Below, piece by piece: positions 51,101 to 60,769 of a stretch of 64,000 nt of DNA. Each line of letters starts with the position of its first letter. The first letter of the stretch is position 1. The notes under the pieces are model-generated. The model was not told the DNA's origin. It made no database searches and worked only from the letters and a program-made list of their open reading frames with translations. Origin of the DNA: Bacteroidales bacterium (lineage in GTDB: Bacteria > Bacteroidota > Bacteroidia > Bacteroidales > VadinHA17); assembly GCA_022865305.1 (NCBI GenBank), contig JALHSP010000147.1, positions 124,001 to 188,000 of the forward strand. The letters run 5' to 3'. A program made the translations under genes and the position numbers.

Positions 51101-51559
51101 TCAGATAATCTGCAGGTTTTCCTGGGTTGTTATTTTTTCGCAGTAGTGGCACTTGAGTGCAACATTTTTTTTCGAGACTACCCTGAACCTGGTAATTACC
51201 TGTTCAAAGTTTGTTATGCACTTGGGATTCATGCATTTTGCTATCCCTATTATAGTATCCGGTACTTCAACAACCTTCTTTTCCACAACTTCATAGCCGC
51301 GTATGATATTGAGTTTGGCATCAGGTGCAACAAGAGCGATCCTGTTAATATCTGCATCTTCGAAAAATTTACCTGAAATCTTGATTATAGCTTTCCGTCC
51401 CAGCTTCTTGCTTTCGAGGTTTGTTCCGAAAGTGATCTGGCTGTCAATCCGGTCAAGACCAAGAATCTGGATAACCTTAAAAAGATTCTTTGCAGGCACA
51501 TGATCAATTACGGTTCCGCTCTCAATTGCACTGACACTCATTTGTTTTGGTTCCTTCAT
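51101..51559 (-). CDS. pyrI: aspartate carbamoyltransferase regulatory chain
   Basis: A 152-residue protein. The allosteric nucleotide-binding part is residues 1-100 (VIDHVPAKNLFKVIQILGL). The zinc domain has four Cys in a C-x4-C...C-x2-C pattern (CMNPKC and CHYC), which binds zinc and contacts PyrB. PyrI lets CTP or ATP modulate the catalytic trimers of PyrB. It lies 14 bases after pyrB on the same strand. A start at Met7 (MSVSAIE) is possible. Confidence 0.95.
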   Translation of the reverse strand: MKEPKQMSVSAIESGTVIDHVPAKNLFKVIQILGLDRIDSQITFGTNLESKKLGRKAIIKISGKFFEDADINRIALVAPDAKLNIIRGYEVVEKKVVEVPDTIIGIAKCMNPKCITNFEQVITRFRVVSKKNVALKCHYCEKITTQENLQII

Positions 51560-51573
51560 GATTCAGTTCTTTC

Positions 51574-52482
51574 TTATTTAATTCCTAAAAGTGAACAGAG
51601 AATAGCCTGGCGTGTATAAACACCATTAAGAGCCTGTTCAAAATAATAGGCTTTCGGATTGCTATCAACGTCTGTGTGTATCTCATTTACCCTTGGAAGG
51701 GGATGGAGAATACGCATATTTGATTTTGTGTTTTTCAGCATCGAGTTCCTCAGAACATACACATTTTTCACCTTCTCATATTCAATAGGATCGGAAAACC
51801 GCTCTTTCTGAACCCTGGTCATGTAAATAATATCTGCTTTGGTAATAATATCGGTGAAATCAGAATGCTCATAATATTTGAGTCCCATATTTTCCAGGTA
51901 AAGCTTAAACTCGTCCGGCATCTTGAGTTCTTCAGGTGCAATGAAGTTGAATGTTGCATTCCATCTCGACATGGCCATCATCAGGGAATGAACTGTCCTT
52001 CCATACTTCAGATCACCTACCATAAAAATATTAAGATCTTTAAGAGTTCCCTGAGTTTTCCGTATTGAGTAGAGATCAAGCATTGTCTGCGTAGGATGCT
52101 GATTGGCTCCGTCACCGGCATTAATTACCGGAACCGAAGCGATCTCGCTTGCAAATCGTGCACTTCCTTCCATTGGGTGCCGTATAACAATCAGGTCACT
52201 GTAACTGCTCACCATCTTTATTGTATCATGAAGTGTTTCACCTTTTGATACACTTGAAGTGGAGGAATCTGAAAATCCAACAATTTTTCCGCCAAGACGG
52301 TTTATCGCACTTTCAAAACTTAACCGGGTACGTGTAGACGGCTCAAAAAATAATGTTGCTATAACTTTACCTTCCAGTAATTTTCTGACAGGTTGTTTTT
52401 CGAATTCTTCAGTCAGGTCAAGAATCTCAATCATCTCCTCGGTGGAGAAATCATCAATAGAAACTAAGCTTCTGTTTTTCAT
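51574..52482 (-). CDS. pyrB: aspartate carbamoyltransferase catalytic chain
   Basis: A 302-residue protein from ATG 52482. The longer frame to 52548 adds 22 residues with no family match. The carbamoyl-phosphate-binding motif [12 protein letters not shown] is at about residues 48-59, followed by [10 protein letters not shown] and [14 protein letters not shown], and the aspartate-binding [11 protein letters not shown] near the end. It makes N-carbamoyl-L-aspartate, the committed step of pyrimidine synthesis, with PyrI. Confidence 0.96.
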   Translation of the reverse strand: MKNRSLVSIDDFSTEEMIEILDLTEEFEKQPVRKLLEGKVIATLFFEPSTRTRLSFESAINRLGGKIVGFSDSSTSSVSKGETLHDTIKMVSSYSDLIVIRHPMEGSARFASEIASVPVINAGDGANQHPTQTMLDLYSIRKTQGTLKDLNIFMVGDLKYGRTVHSLMMAMSRWNATFNFIAPEELKMPDEFKLYLENMGLKYYEHSDFTDIITKADIIYMTRVQKERFSDPIEYEKVKNVYVLRNSMLKNTKSNMRILHPLPRVNEIHTDVDSNPKAYYFEQALNGVYTRQAILCSLLGIK

Positions 52483-52595
52483 TCGATTGGCACATTGTGA
52501 AGAATATATTGAACTGTTATCAAAATTACTTAAGAATTGCCACAACATGAATATATGTTGATAATTAATTAAAAACTTTTATACATGCTATGGTG

Positions 52596-53210
52596 TTAAT
52601 TAACTGAAAGTAACCTGTATTTAAGACCTTCAATTCCTGATAAACGGTTCAGTATTCTTTCTCTGGCAGATAACCTGAAACTGATTCTTATCCGGCATGT
52701 CATATCAAAAGAATGATCTGATTGTAATACATTTTCATTCTTAAGTATTTTCATTACCTCGTTCATTGCTGAATACGGGTAGGTAATTTCATAGCTTTCA
52801 TGTATGATTTGTTCAATTATTTCAGCATTATTCAGTGAGGATGCTGCGGCCGATTTATATGCATTTATCAGTCCGCTGACTCCAAGCAAAGTTCCTCCGA
52901 AATATCTGGATACAATAATCAGTACATTAGTTAGTCCGAACGATTTTATTTGTCCAAGGATTGGTCTGCCTGCAGTTCCCGATGGTTCACCTGCATCACT
53001 GACTCTCCATAGCATTTCCCCAGTACCAAGCATATAGGCATAACAATGATGTCGTGCAGCATGATGTTCTTTTCTGACTGCATCAATAATTGACTTGATT
53101 TCTGTTTCATCTGACACAGGATATGCCTCTGCTAAGAATTTGCTTCCTTTTTCCTTATAAATACCACAGGATAAAGATTTGATGGTCTTATATGTGTCAG
53201 AATTTGTCAT
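52596..53210 (-). CDS. YigZ/IMPACT-family protein
   Basis: A 204-residue protein from ATG 53210, chosen because the longer frame adds 13 unlike residues. The UPF0029/IMPACT N-terminal domain has KSKFLAEAYPV-like (KGSKFLAEAYPV), HHAARHHCYAYM, DAGEPSGTAGRPILGQI and VSRYFGGTLLGVSGLINAYK. A ferredoxin-like C-terminal domain follows. The family is linked to translation control and is of uncertain molecular function. It is transcribed in the same direction as pyrB, not coupled to it. Confidence 0.88.
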   Translation of the reverse strand: MTNSDTYKTIKSLSCGIYKEKGSKFLAEAYPVSDETEIKSIIDAVRKEHHAARHHCYAYMLGTGEMLWRVSDAGEPSGTAGRPILGQIKSFGLTNVLIIVSRYFGGTLLGVSGLINAYKSAAASSLNNAEIIEQIIHESYEITYPYSAMNEVMKILKNENVLQSDHSFDMTCRIRISFRLSARERILNRLSGIEGLKYRLLSVN

Positions 53211-53296
53211 TAATGTTTTTGAACAGTATAGCGAATCCTGGTAGTGCAATATTAATTATTTCTTATTGTACAGGCGACTCTTATCCTAAAAAATGG

Positions 53297-53304
53297 TATT
53301 TTTG
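53297..53304 (+). promoter_or_regulatory. candidate -7 box of the GroES-like gene
   Basis: TATTTTTG matches TAnnTTTG and is 19 bases ahead of the ATG at 53324, which supports that start over the GTG at 53312. Confidence 0.35.
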
Positions 53305-53323
53305 TTTATAAGTGCATCAGATT

Positions 53324-53707
53324 ATGAGCGTACTACTGGATGAAAAAGATCTTCAAAAGCTTATCGTAATTGGTGACCGAATACTTATTAAGCCGAAGAT
53401 TCCTCAGTCAAAGACAAAAAGCGGGCTTTATCTTCCACCGGGTGTTAATGAAAATGAAAAAGTCCAGATTGGCTATGTTCTTAAAGTAGGACCTGGTTAT
53501 CCCATTCCGTCTGTAAATGATACAGATGAACCATGGAAAAACAGAACAGATGAACCCAAATATGTACCACTTCAGCCAAAAGAAGGTGACCAGGCCGTGT
53601 ATCTGCAGAACAGTGCTATAGAAATAGAATTCAATAAAGAAAAATATATTGTTGTACCGCAATCGGCGATTTTACTTCTCTTAAGAGACGACGGACTATT
53701 CGAATAG
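53324..53707 (+). CDS. GroES-like co-chaperonin-fold protein
   Basis: A 127-residue protein from ATG 53324. The Cpn10-like fold is evident: VIGDRILIKPKIPQSKTKSGLYLPPGVNENEKVQIGYVLKVGPG near residues 16-60, and a C-terminal strand VYLQNSAIEIEFNKEKYIVVPQSAILLLL. It has an extra loop of about 30 residues around 65-95 (DTDEPWKNRTDEPKYVPLQ), unlike canonical GroES. No groEL is adjacent. It is a GroES-family relative and should not be assumed to be the housekeeping co-chaperonin. Confidence 0.8.
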   Translation: MSVLLDEKDLQKLIVIGDRILIKPKIPQSKTKSGLYLPPGVNENEKVQIGYVLKVGPGYPIPSVNDTDEPWKNRTDEPKYVPLQPKEGDQAVYLQNSAIEIEFNKEKYIVVPQSAILLLLRDDGLFE

Positions 53708-53716
53708 CATACAGAA

Positions 53717-54100
53717 ATGGAAAACAAAGCTCTGAAAAACAGAAAGATACTTATAGTGGAAGATGATCTATCGAGCAGATTATATTTAAATAAAATACTC
53801 GAAAAGACAGGAGCCATATTACTTAATTCCGGTGACGGGAAAGAAGCCGTTGAGATGGTGTATAAAAATCCTGATATTGATATAATTCTGATGGATATTC
53901 AACTGCCTGTTATGGATGGATATGCAGCAGCAAAAAAAATCAGGGAGATCGGGAAGAGCACAATATTGATTGCCCAGACTGCTTATGGATTATCAGATGA
54001 TATGGAAAAGATTCTTGCCTCCGGATTTGACGATTATGTTGTTAAACCAATCCTGTCTGATCAGCTGATCACTAAGCTTTCTGGCTATTTCAGTAAGTGA
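53717..54100 (+). CDS. single-domain response regulator (CheY-like)
   Basis: A 127-residue receiver domain only. The acidic pocket is formed by E-D-D in ILIVEDDLSS at residues 12-21. The phospho-acceptor is the Asp in IILMDIQLPVMDGY (about D57). The switch Thr/Ser region is LIAQTAYG, and the lysine is in DYVVKPI. No output domain follows, so it must act by protein contact, for example in a phosphorelay. It starts nine bases after the GroES-like gene. The soluble histidine kinase at 62781 could be a partner but is 8.7 kb away. Confidence 0.88.
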   Translation: MENKALKNRKILIVEDDLSSRLYLNKILEKTGAILLNSGDGKEAVEMVYKNPDIDIILMDIQLPVMDGYAAAKKIREIGKSTILIAQTAYGLSDDMEKILASGFDDYVVKPILSDQLITKLSGYFSK

Positions 54101-54127
54101 TAATCAATGCTTCACCTCATCCGGTAA

Positions 54128-55303
54128 TTATTCCGGATAAACCGCAAGCTGACTGAATTCCTTTTTAAAATCATTAATTTCACTTTTCCATCTCTCTTTT
54201 TCATTTTTAGTTGGGGTCCTGTTTAAGAGAGCTGTTCTCATGCCTGAATCACCCGATAATATATCAAATGGCATGAGCTTATTTTCATATTCATAAGGAG
54301 GCAGATTGAATTTAAGGGCACCTGGTGGGGATGTTTCAATTATTGCATCAAATATCTCCAGGGCGGTAACAACAGGATAAAAATTATCACGATCGGTGAC
54401 ATGTATCTGAAGCCCCTGACACAGTTGACCGCAGTACTTATTAAATGTAGGTATGAAATTATGGATCCTGAAAACAACTCCCGGGATTTTTCGTATATCG
54501 AGATTTTTCTTAAGTTTTTCCGGATTAATAAACGGGGCACCGAACAGTTCAAATGGTATTGTTGTTCCCCGTCCTTCAGAAAGATTTAAAGCTTCCATAA
54601 GCACTGTTCCCGGATAAACAATTGCTGTACCAGGGGTTGGTATATTTGGAGAAGGCAATACCCAGGGAAGACCGGTTTCTGTGTAAAGGGAATTCCTGTT
54701 CCAGCCTTTCATCCACACTATATTCAGATCAGTTCCCGGATAATACTTCTCTTTTATCCATAAAGCCATTTCTCCAAATGTCATCCTGTGGCATAGCGGG
54801 ATAGATGCTCCGCCGACAAACGTAAAATATTCTTCCTTCAGTACAGGGCCATCGCATGGCAGCTTCCCAACAGGATTGGGCCGATCAAGTATCCATATCG
54901 GAATTCCCAGTTCCGAACAAGCCTCTATACAGAGTTTAACAGTCCAGATGTATGTATAAAGTCTTGCTCCAACATCCTGCAAATCAATTAACAATATATC
55001 AATTTCATGCAGCATCCCTGGCGTTGGTTTACGGTTTTCTCCATAGAGGCTGAAAACAGGAATTTTAAATACCGGATGCAGATGACCTTTCCATTCAATC
55101 ATATTATCCTGGGTTTGTCCGAAAACACCATGCTGCGGACCAAAAATGGCAGATAACCGGCAATCCTTTCTATTAAAAAAAATATCTGTAATATGTGAAT
55201 AGTCTTTTATTATGCTTGGGGCATGGCATAGAATTCCAATCCTTTTACCTTTTAATTGCGGTGGAAGGTTATCTTTAATTAACTCGAGACCTGTAAGTAC
55301 CAT
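54128..55303 (-). CDS. DUF1343 / NamZ-like exo-N-acetylmuramidase-family protein
   Basis: A 391-residue protein with DUF1343 signatures: LKGKRIGILCHAPSI, IFGPQHGVFGQ, DILLIDLQDVGARLYTYIWT near residues 110-130, ILDRPNPVGKLPCDGPVL near 150-168, HRMTFGEMALWIKE, and SPNIPTPGTAIVYPGT followed by EGRGTTIPFELFGAPF near 245-262. NamZ-type members remove N-acetylmuramic acid from peptidoglycan fragments. No signal peptide is seen in this frame, which is unusual. It is convergent with the response regulator. Confidence 0.85.
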   Translation of the reverse strand: MVLTGLELIKDNLPPQLKGKRIGILCHAPSIIKDYSHITDIFFNRKDCRLSAIFGPQHGVFGQTQDNMIEWKGHLHPVFKIPVFSLYGENRKPTPGMLHEIDILLIDLQDVGARLYTYIWTVKLCIEACSELGIPIWILDRPNPVGKLPCDGPVLKEEYFTFVGGASIPLCHRMTFGEMALWIKEKYYPGTDLNIVWMKGWNRNSLYTETGLPWVLPSPNIPTPGTAIVYPGTVLMEALNLSEGRGTTIPFELFGAPFINPEKLKKNLDIRKIPGVVFRIHNFIPTFNKYCGQLCQGLQIHVTDRDNFYPVVTALEIFDAIIETSPPGALKFNLPPYEYENKLMPFDILSGDSGMRTALLNRTPTKNEKERWKSEINDFKKEFSQLAVYPE

Positions 55304-55427
55304 TTCAAAAAAAATCAGTACACAAATATATTATTAAACATCCTGATTAGATCTAAAACATATTCAGGTATTGCTTAAAATGAATATTCTTTCCTATGTT
55401 TATAGCCTGAAATTAATCAAACAAAAA

Positions 55428-58256
55428 ATGAATAAAACAAAATTTTTTCTTTTGGTAATGATTTGTGCATCTGTAATTTCATCAGCACAAAAACCTCCAC
55501 TTGACCATTCAGTTTACGATGGCTGGAAAAGTATAAATTCACCGGCTATTTCAGCTGACGGGAAATGGGTGTCATATATTATCAATCCACAGCAGGGTGA
55601 CGGATGGCTCTATATTTACAATGTAACAACCGGAATAAAAGATTCTGTGATGCGAGGCACACGATCTGCTTTTTCGCCTGATAGCAAATATATTGCATAC
55701 CAGGTTATACCCTCATATGATGAAACCCGGGCAGCAAAAAAGAAAAAACTCAGGGAAGATAAAATGCCAAAAAATAATCTTGAAATAAGATTACTGCCTT
55801 CAAATGAATTAATAGGTGTACCACGGGTCAAATCATTTGCTGTACCTGAAGAAAAATCGTACTGGATGGCATATCTTCTGGAAAAGAAAACTGAAGAAAA
55901 GAAAGACACAACAACAAAACAGGATAGTTTGAAAGCTCTGGTTAAACAGAATTTAAAACCTGCAAAACCACCCGAACCTAAGGGCACCGAATTGGTAATT
56001 TTCAATCCGGTTATTCATAAAGAATACAGATTCCCGGATGTTACCGAATATGTTGTGGCCAGGGAAGGAAAAACTATCAGTTTCCTCCAGGATATACCCG
56101 ACACAACTAAAGTTGATAATTTCAGGGTCAATGTTTTTGATTCTCAAAAAGAAATATCACGAACTGTCTTTGAAGGGAAAGGTACTGTTAAAAAATTAAC
56201 ATCCGACAAGCTGGGTAATATTGTATCTTTTCTATACACAAGTGACACCATAAAAACCAGAGTTTATGACCTCTGGATTTCAAAAGCTTCTGAAAATGCC
56301 TTTAAGGCTGTTGACACATTAAATCCAGCCTTACCTCTCAGGTGGTCGGTCAGTGAAAATGGCAATATAACTTTTTCAGATAATGGCACCAGAATATTTT
56401 TCGGAACAACAAGAAGACCTTTAAAAGAACCGGAAGATACACTTCTTGAAGATGAAAAATATAAGCTTGATATATGGTCATGGAATGATGATATTCTTCA
56501 ACCTATGCAGAAAAAACAGCTTGATCAGGAACTTAAACGTACATATCAGGCTGTTTACCATATCAACAGGGGAGTGATGTTTCAACTTTCAGATACTTTA
56601 GTTCCGGCTATCAGGTTGACTCAAAAGGGAAATAGTGATGTTTCGCTTGCATTGTCCAACCTTAAATACAGGAAATCATTATCATGGGATGGCAATAATT
56701 ATAATGATGTATATATAGTAAACATTGAGACCGGTACGAAAAAAATGGTACTTGAAAACTGTGCTTCGCAGGTTTATCTGTCGCCAGCCGGCAATTACTT
56801 ATTAATTTACGATTATAACCTGAAAGCCTGGATTTCGATGCCTTTACAAGGTGGTGAAAAGAAGATCCTTACGGCTTCCATTAAATTCCCTCTTTATGAT
56901 GAACTTAATGACCTGCCTGACGATCCTCAACCTTATGGAATGGCCGGCTGGATTGATGACAACAGCCATGTTCTTATTTATGACCGTTATGATATATGGT
57001 CACTCGATCTGACAGGCAAAGAGAGTCCTGTGAATATTTCAAATAATTTCGGAAGAAATAATAACCTGAGACTCAGGTGTATAAAACTGGATCCTGATGC
57101 TGAATTCATTAATAGAAAAGACTTGCTTTATCTCTCTGCTTTTAACTATGACAATAAGGAATCCGGGTATTATACCCTCAGGCAGGGCAAAGCCATTGAT
57201 CCTGTAAAGCTTATAGTTGAAAAGGCTGCATTTTCAAGAGGGCTCACAAAAGCTAAAAATGCTGATATTCTTTTATGGCAGAAAGAGACCTGGGATGTAT
57301 CCCCTGAATTATTTGTCAGTGACATGACACTTAAAGAGGCCAGAAAGATTTCAAACACTAATCCGCAACAGAAGAACTATAACTGGATTACTGCTGAGCT
57401 TGTTGAATGGAAGTCATTCGACAACACAAATTTGCAGGGGATACTATATAAACCGGAAAATTTTGATCCGTCACGCAAATACCCTATGATTATTTATTTT
57501 TATGAACGTAGTTCAGATGGATTATACAGCTATATACCACCGGCTCCAAGCGCTTCAATCATCAACAGAACATTTGCAGCAAGTAATGGTTATCTCGTAT
57601 TTGTTCCTGACATTCCTTATAAAGTAGGATATCCCGGACAAAGCTGTTATAATGCAGTTGTCAGCGGGACATATGCCCTCCTTGACAGGTTTGATTTTAT
57701 TGACAGGGAAAAGCTTGGACTTGACGGACAAAGCTGGGGAGGGTACCAGATTGCCTGGCTTGTTACCCAGACTGATTTATTTGCCTGTGCATACGCCGGA
57801 GCACCGGTAAGTAATATGATCAGTGCATACGGTGGTATAAGATGGGAATCCGGGATGAGCAGAATGTTCCAGTATGAGCAGACTCAGAGCAGAATCGGCG
57901 GTACACTTTGGGAAAAACCCGTACATTTTATTGAGAATTCTCCTATCTTTTTCGTGCCGAAAATCAATACTCCGCTTCTATTAATGCATAATGATGCAGA
58001 TGGGGCTGTTCCATGGTACCAGGGGATAGAATTATTTACAGCACTGCGCAGACTGAATAAACCCGCCTGGTTTCTTTCTTATAATGAAGAAGCTCATAAC
58101 CTGGTAAAAAGGCCTAACCGAAAAGATATTTCAATAAGAAAAATGCAATTTTTTGACCATTATCTGAAAGGAACTCCCATGCCTTACTGGATGAAGTACG
58201 GGATATCCCAGACTGAAAAAGGGAAAATAGATGGTTATAACCTGGTAAATGATTAA
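55428..58256 (+). CDS. prolyl oligopeptidase-family (S9) serine peptidase
   Basis: A 942-residue protein. ATG 55428 is chosen because it places a signal peptide (MNKTKFFLLVMICASVISSAQ) at the N-terminus. The first 600 residues form a beta-propeller with PD40-type blades. The C-terminal alpha/beta-hydrolase domain has the nucleophile motif GQSWGGYQ, with the charge-relay Asp in NDADGAVPW and His in EEAHNL. It is a periplasmic peptidase of the S9 family, large but within the family range. It is transcribed just ahead of the 5'-nucleotidase gene (13-base gap). Confidence 0.9.
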   Translation: MNKTKFFLLVMICASVISSAQKPPLDHSVYDGWKSINSPAISADGKWVSYIINPQQGDGWLYIYNVTTGIKDSVMRGTRSAFSPDSKYIAYQVIPSYDETRAAKKKKLREDKMPKNNLEIRLLPSNELIGVPRVKSFAVPEEKSYWMAYLLEKKTEEKKDTTTKQDSLKALVKQNLKPAKPPEPKGTELVIFNPVIHKEYRFPDVTEYVVAREGKTISFLQDIPDTTKVDNFRVNVFDSQKEISRTVFEGKGTVKKLTSDKLGNIVSFLYTSDTIKTRVYDLWISKASENAFKAVDTLNPALPLRWSVSENGNITFSDNGTRIFFGTTRRPLKEPEDTLLEDEKYKLDIWSWNDDILQPMQKKQLDQELKRTYQAVYHINRGVMFQLSDTLVPAIRLTQKGNSDVSLALSNLKYRKSLSWDGNNYNDVYIVNIETGTKKMVLENCASQVYLSPAGNYLLIYDYNLKAWISMPLQGGEKKILTASIKFPLYDELNDLPDDPQPYGMAGWIDDNSHVLIYDRYDIWSLDLTGKESPVNISNNFGRNNNLRLRCIKLDPDAEFINRKDLLYLSAFNYDNKESGYYTLRQGKAIDPVKLIVEKAAFSRGLTKAKNADILLWQKETWDVSPELFVSDMTLKEARKISNTNPQQKNYNWITAELVEWKSFDNTNLQGILYKPENFDPSRKYPMIIYFYERSSDGLYSYIPPAPSASIINRTFAASNGYLVFVPDIPYKVGYPGQSCYNAVVSGTYALLDRFDFIDREKLGLDGQSWGGYQIAWLVTQTDLFACAYAGAPVSNMISAYGGIRWESGMSRMFQYEQTQSRIGGTLWEKPVHFIENSPIFFVPKINTPLLLMHNDADGAVPWYQGIELFTALRRLNKPAWFLSYNEEAHNLVKRPNRKDISIRKMQFFDHYLKGTPMPYWMKYGISQTEKGKIDGYNLVND

Positions 58257-58269
58257 TTAACAGTAAAAT

Positions 58270-60039
58270 ATGAGTCGCAAATTATTTAAGGTTTATGGAC
58301 TGGCCATTCTCATTTCTTTCCTCCTTATTTCCTGCAGGAAACAAGGAGAAGAGAGTATCACTATCCTCGAAACCACAGATATTCATGGAGTCATCCTTCC
58401 TTATGATTTCATTGAAAAGGAAAAGCTAAATGCTTCTCTTGCAAATGTTTCGGGTTATGTTAAAAAGCTAAAGAAGGAAAAAGATGCGATTCTTCTGCTT
58501 GATAACGGAGATAACCTGCAGGGACAGCCTGAAGTGTACTATTACAATTTTATTGATACTACGTCGCCACACTTGTTGTCTGAAGTCATGAACTACCTTG
58601 CTTATGACGCAGGTACTGTCGGAAATCATGATATCGAAGCCGGTCATTCAGTCTATGACAGGCTTGTTAAGGAATACAAGTTTCCGCTACTGGCAGCAAA
58701 TGCAGTGGATATTGTAAGCGGTAAACCGTATTTCAGGCCATATATCATTCTTGAAAAGAAAAATATCAGGATAGCAGTATTTGGGCTGGTTACACCTGCA
58801 ATCCCGAACTGGCTTCCTCCGGAACTGTATTCAGGAATTGAATTCAAAGATATGGTTGAAACAGCCAACCTCTGGATGCCTGAAATGCTTAGGCAAAATC
58901 CTGACCTTATTGTAGGACTTTTCCATTCCGGCTGGGACAGGGAAAATGAAGAATATATTAAAAATAATCCTCTGAATGAAAATGGCTCTGCTGCTGTTGC
59001 GTTCAATGTCCCGGGATTTGATATCATATTCAATGGACATGATCACAGTCTGGCAAACGAGAAGTTCATCAATACAGCAGGTGATACGGTTCTGATCCTG
59101 AACGGTGGAAGCAGATCGGAAAATATTGCCCGGGCGGATATTACCTTTTCCTCAAAAAAGATAAAAGGGAAGAAACAAAAAAATATTACCGGGAAAATTA
59201 TTGAAGTTAAGGATTATGAACCTGACTCTGAATTCCTTGAAAGATTTGATTCTCAGGACAGAACAATTCGTGATTATGTAAACAAGGTCATTGGCAATTC
59301 GACATCTACCATTTCATCCAAGGATGCATATTTTGGATCTTCAGCCTTTGTTGATATGATCCATGCCATTCAACTGGAGATAACAGGAGCCGATATCTCA
59401 TTTGCAGCTCCGTTATCATTTGATGTCAGTATTGCAGAGGGACCTGTTACTGTCGCGGATATGTTTAAGTTATACAGGTACGAGAACATGCTTTATACCA
59501 TGACCTTAAGCGGTGAAGAGATAAGGAAATATCTTGAATATTCTTATTCGGAGTGGCTGAATACCATGAAAAGTCCTGATGATTACCTTTTAAAATTCAG
59601 ACTTGGGCAAGACGGGAGGCCGGTTATATCCAATGGCAAAGCATGGACAAAAAATCAGTCATATAATTTTGATTCGGCAACTGGTATTGATTATCTTGTA
59701 GACGTCAGCAAACCTGAAGGTGAACGGATAATTATCAAATCCCTGACTGATGGCCGCCCATTTGACAAACTAAAATTATATAAAGTAGCTCTCAGCTCAT
59801 ATCGTGGAAACGGAGGCGGGGGGCATCTTATCAGAGGTGCCGGTATCAATAAAGACGAGCTCATGTCCAGGCTGGTTTCATCGACTGACAGAGATTTAAG
59901 GTACTTTATTCTCAAATACATTGAAGCAAAGAAGACTATCAGTCCGGTTCCTTTTAATAACTGGAAAATAGTACCGGATGAATGGATAAAAACTGCTGTT
60001 CCAAGGGATTATAGGATTCTGTTCGGAACCCAGAAATAA
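58270..60039 (+). CDS. 5'-nucleotidase/2',3'-cyclic phosphodiesterase-family lipoprotein
   Basis: A 589-residue protein. The N-terminus has a lipobox (LLISC at about residues 18-22), so it is probably anchored to a membrane. The metallophosphatase domain has TTDIHG, DNGDNLQG, GNHDIEAGHS and FNGHDHS, which bind the two metals. The C-terminal domain (about residues 340-560) carries the nucleotide-binding pattern with SSYRGNGGGGHL. UshA/NT5E-type enzymes release nucleosides from nucleotides in the periplasm. The S9 peptidase gene upstream is probably cotranscribed. Confidence 0.9.
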   Translation: MSRKLFKVYGLAILISFLLISCRKQGEESITILETTDIHGVILPYDFIEKEKLNASLANVSGYVKKLKKEKDAILLLDNGDNLQGQPEVYYYNFIDTTSPHLLSEVMNYLAYDAGTVGNHDIEAGHSVYDRLVKEYKFPLLAANAVDIVSGKPYFRPYIILEKKNIRIAVFGLVTPAIPNWLPPELYSGIEFKDMVETANLWMPEMLRQNPDLIVGLFHSGWDRENEEYIKNNPLNENGSAAVAFNVPGFDIIFNGHDHSLANEKFINTAGDTVLILNGGSRSENIARADITFSSKKIKGKKQKNITGKIIEVKDYEPDSEFLERFDSQDRTIRDYVNKVIGNSTSTISSKDAYFGSSAFVDMIHAIQLEITGADISFAAPLSFDVSIAEGPVTVADMFKLYRYENMLYTMTLSGEEIRKYLEYSYSEWLNTMKSPDDYLLKFRLGQDGRPVISNGKAWTKNQSYNFDSATGIDYLVDVSKPEGERIIIKSLTDGRPFDKLKLYKVALSSYRGNGGGGHLIRGAGINKDELMSRLVSSTDRDLRYFILKYIEAKKTISPVPFNNWKIVPDEWIKTAVPRDYRILFGTQK

Positions 60040-60132
60040 ATCGCTAATTAAGACTATACGGGAATAAAATTTCTTTAAAGGAATTGTCGTTCTTAAATAA
60101 AGAGTATCTTACATCAGGATGTTTCCAAAAAA

Positions 60133-60762
60133 ATGGGTAAAAAACCAATAATAAAAACTGAAGGGGTGAAATTGCCACTTGTTGAAGAGTTTTTTTCTAT
60201 CCAGGGAGAAGGTTTTCATACAGGAAGGGCGGCATATTTCATCAGGCTGGGAGGCTGCGACGTGGGATGCAGCTGGTGTGATACCCGGTTTTCATGGAAT
60301 CCGGATTTTCACCCGCTGGTAGATACTGATGAAATAATTGAGCATGCAATACATTCCGGCACGGATTCTGTAGTTGTTACAGGCGGAGAGCCACTTATGT
60401 GGAATCTCGACTACTTATGTAAAGGGCTGAAAAAGAATAAAATTTGTACATTTATTGAAACATCCGGGGCTTATCCTCTTAGCGGGAAATGGGATTGGAT
60501 TTGTCTTTCACCGAAAAAGAATATGCCACCGGTTGATGAAATCTGCAGTATCGCTGATGAACTTAAGGTGATAATCGAAGAAAAAAATGATCTAAAATGG
60601 GCAGAAAAATATCGTGGCCGGGTTAAAGACAAATGCAGGTTATTTCTGCAGCCGGAGTGGAGCAGATTTGATTCAATTATTCCTGAAATTGTCAGTTACG
60701 TCAGTAAAAATCAAGTCTGGAGAATATCGCTTCAGGCCCATAAATATATGCATATACCATAA
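60133..60762 (+). CDS. queE: 7-carboxy-7-deazaguanine synthase
   Basis: A 209-residue radical SAM enzyme. The three cysteines binding the 4Fe-4S cluster are in GGCDVGCSWCDTRFSW near residues 41-56, with the QueE-type C-x3-C-x2-C spacing. FFSIQGEGFHTGRAAYFIRLG precedes it and VVTGGEPLMW follows. It makes 7-carboxy-7-deazaguanine for queuosine (or other 7-deazaguanine) synthesis. The C-terminal half is short, as in compact QueE forms. The PorE-like gene begins seven bases after the stop. Confidence 0.92.
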   Translation: MGKKPIIKTEGVKLPLVEEFFSIQGEGFHTGRAAYFIRLGGCDVGCSWCDTRFSWNPDFHPLVDTDEIIEHAIHSGTDSVVVTGGEPLMWNLDYLCKGLKKNKICTFIETSGAYPLSGKWDWICLSPKKNMPPVDEICSIADELKVIIEEKNDLKWAEKYRGRVKDKCRLFLQPEWSRFDSIIPEIVSYVSKNQVWRISLQAHKYMHIP

Positions 60763-60769
60763 AGAATTG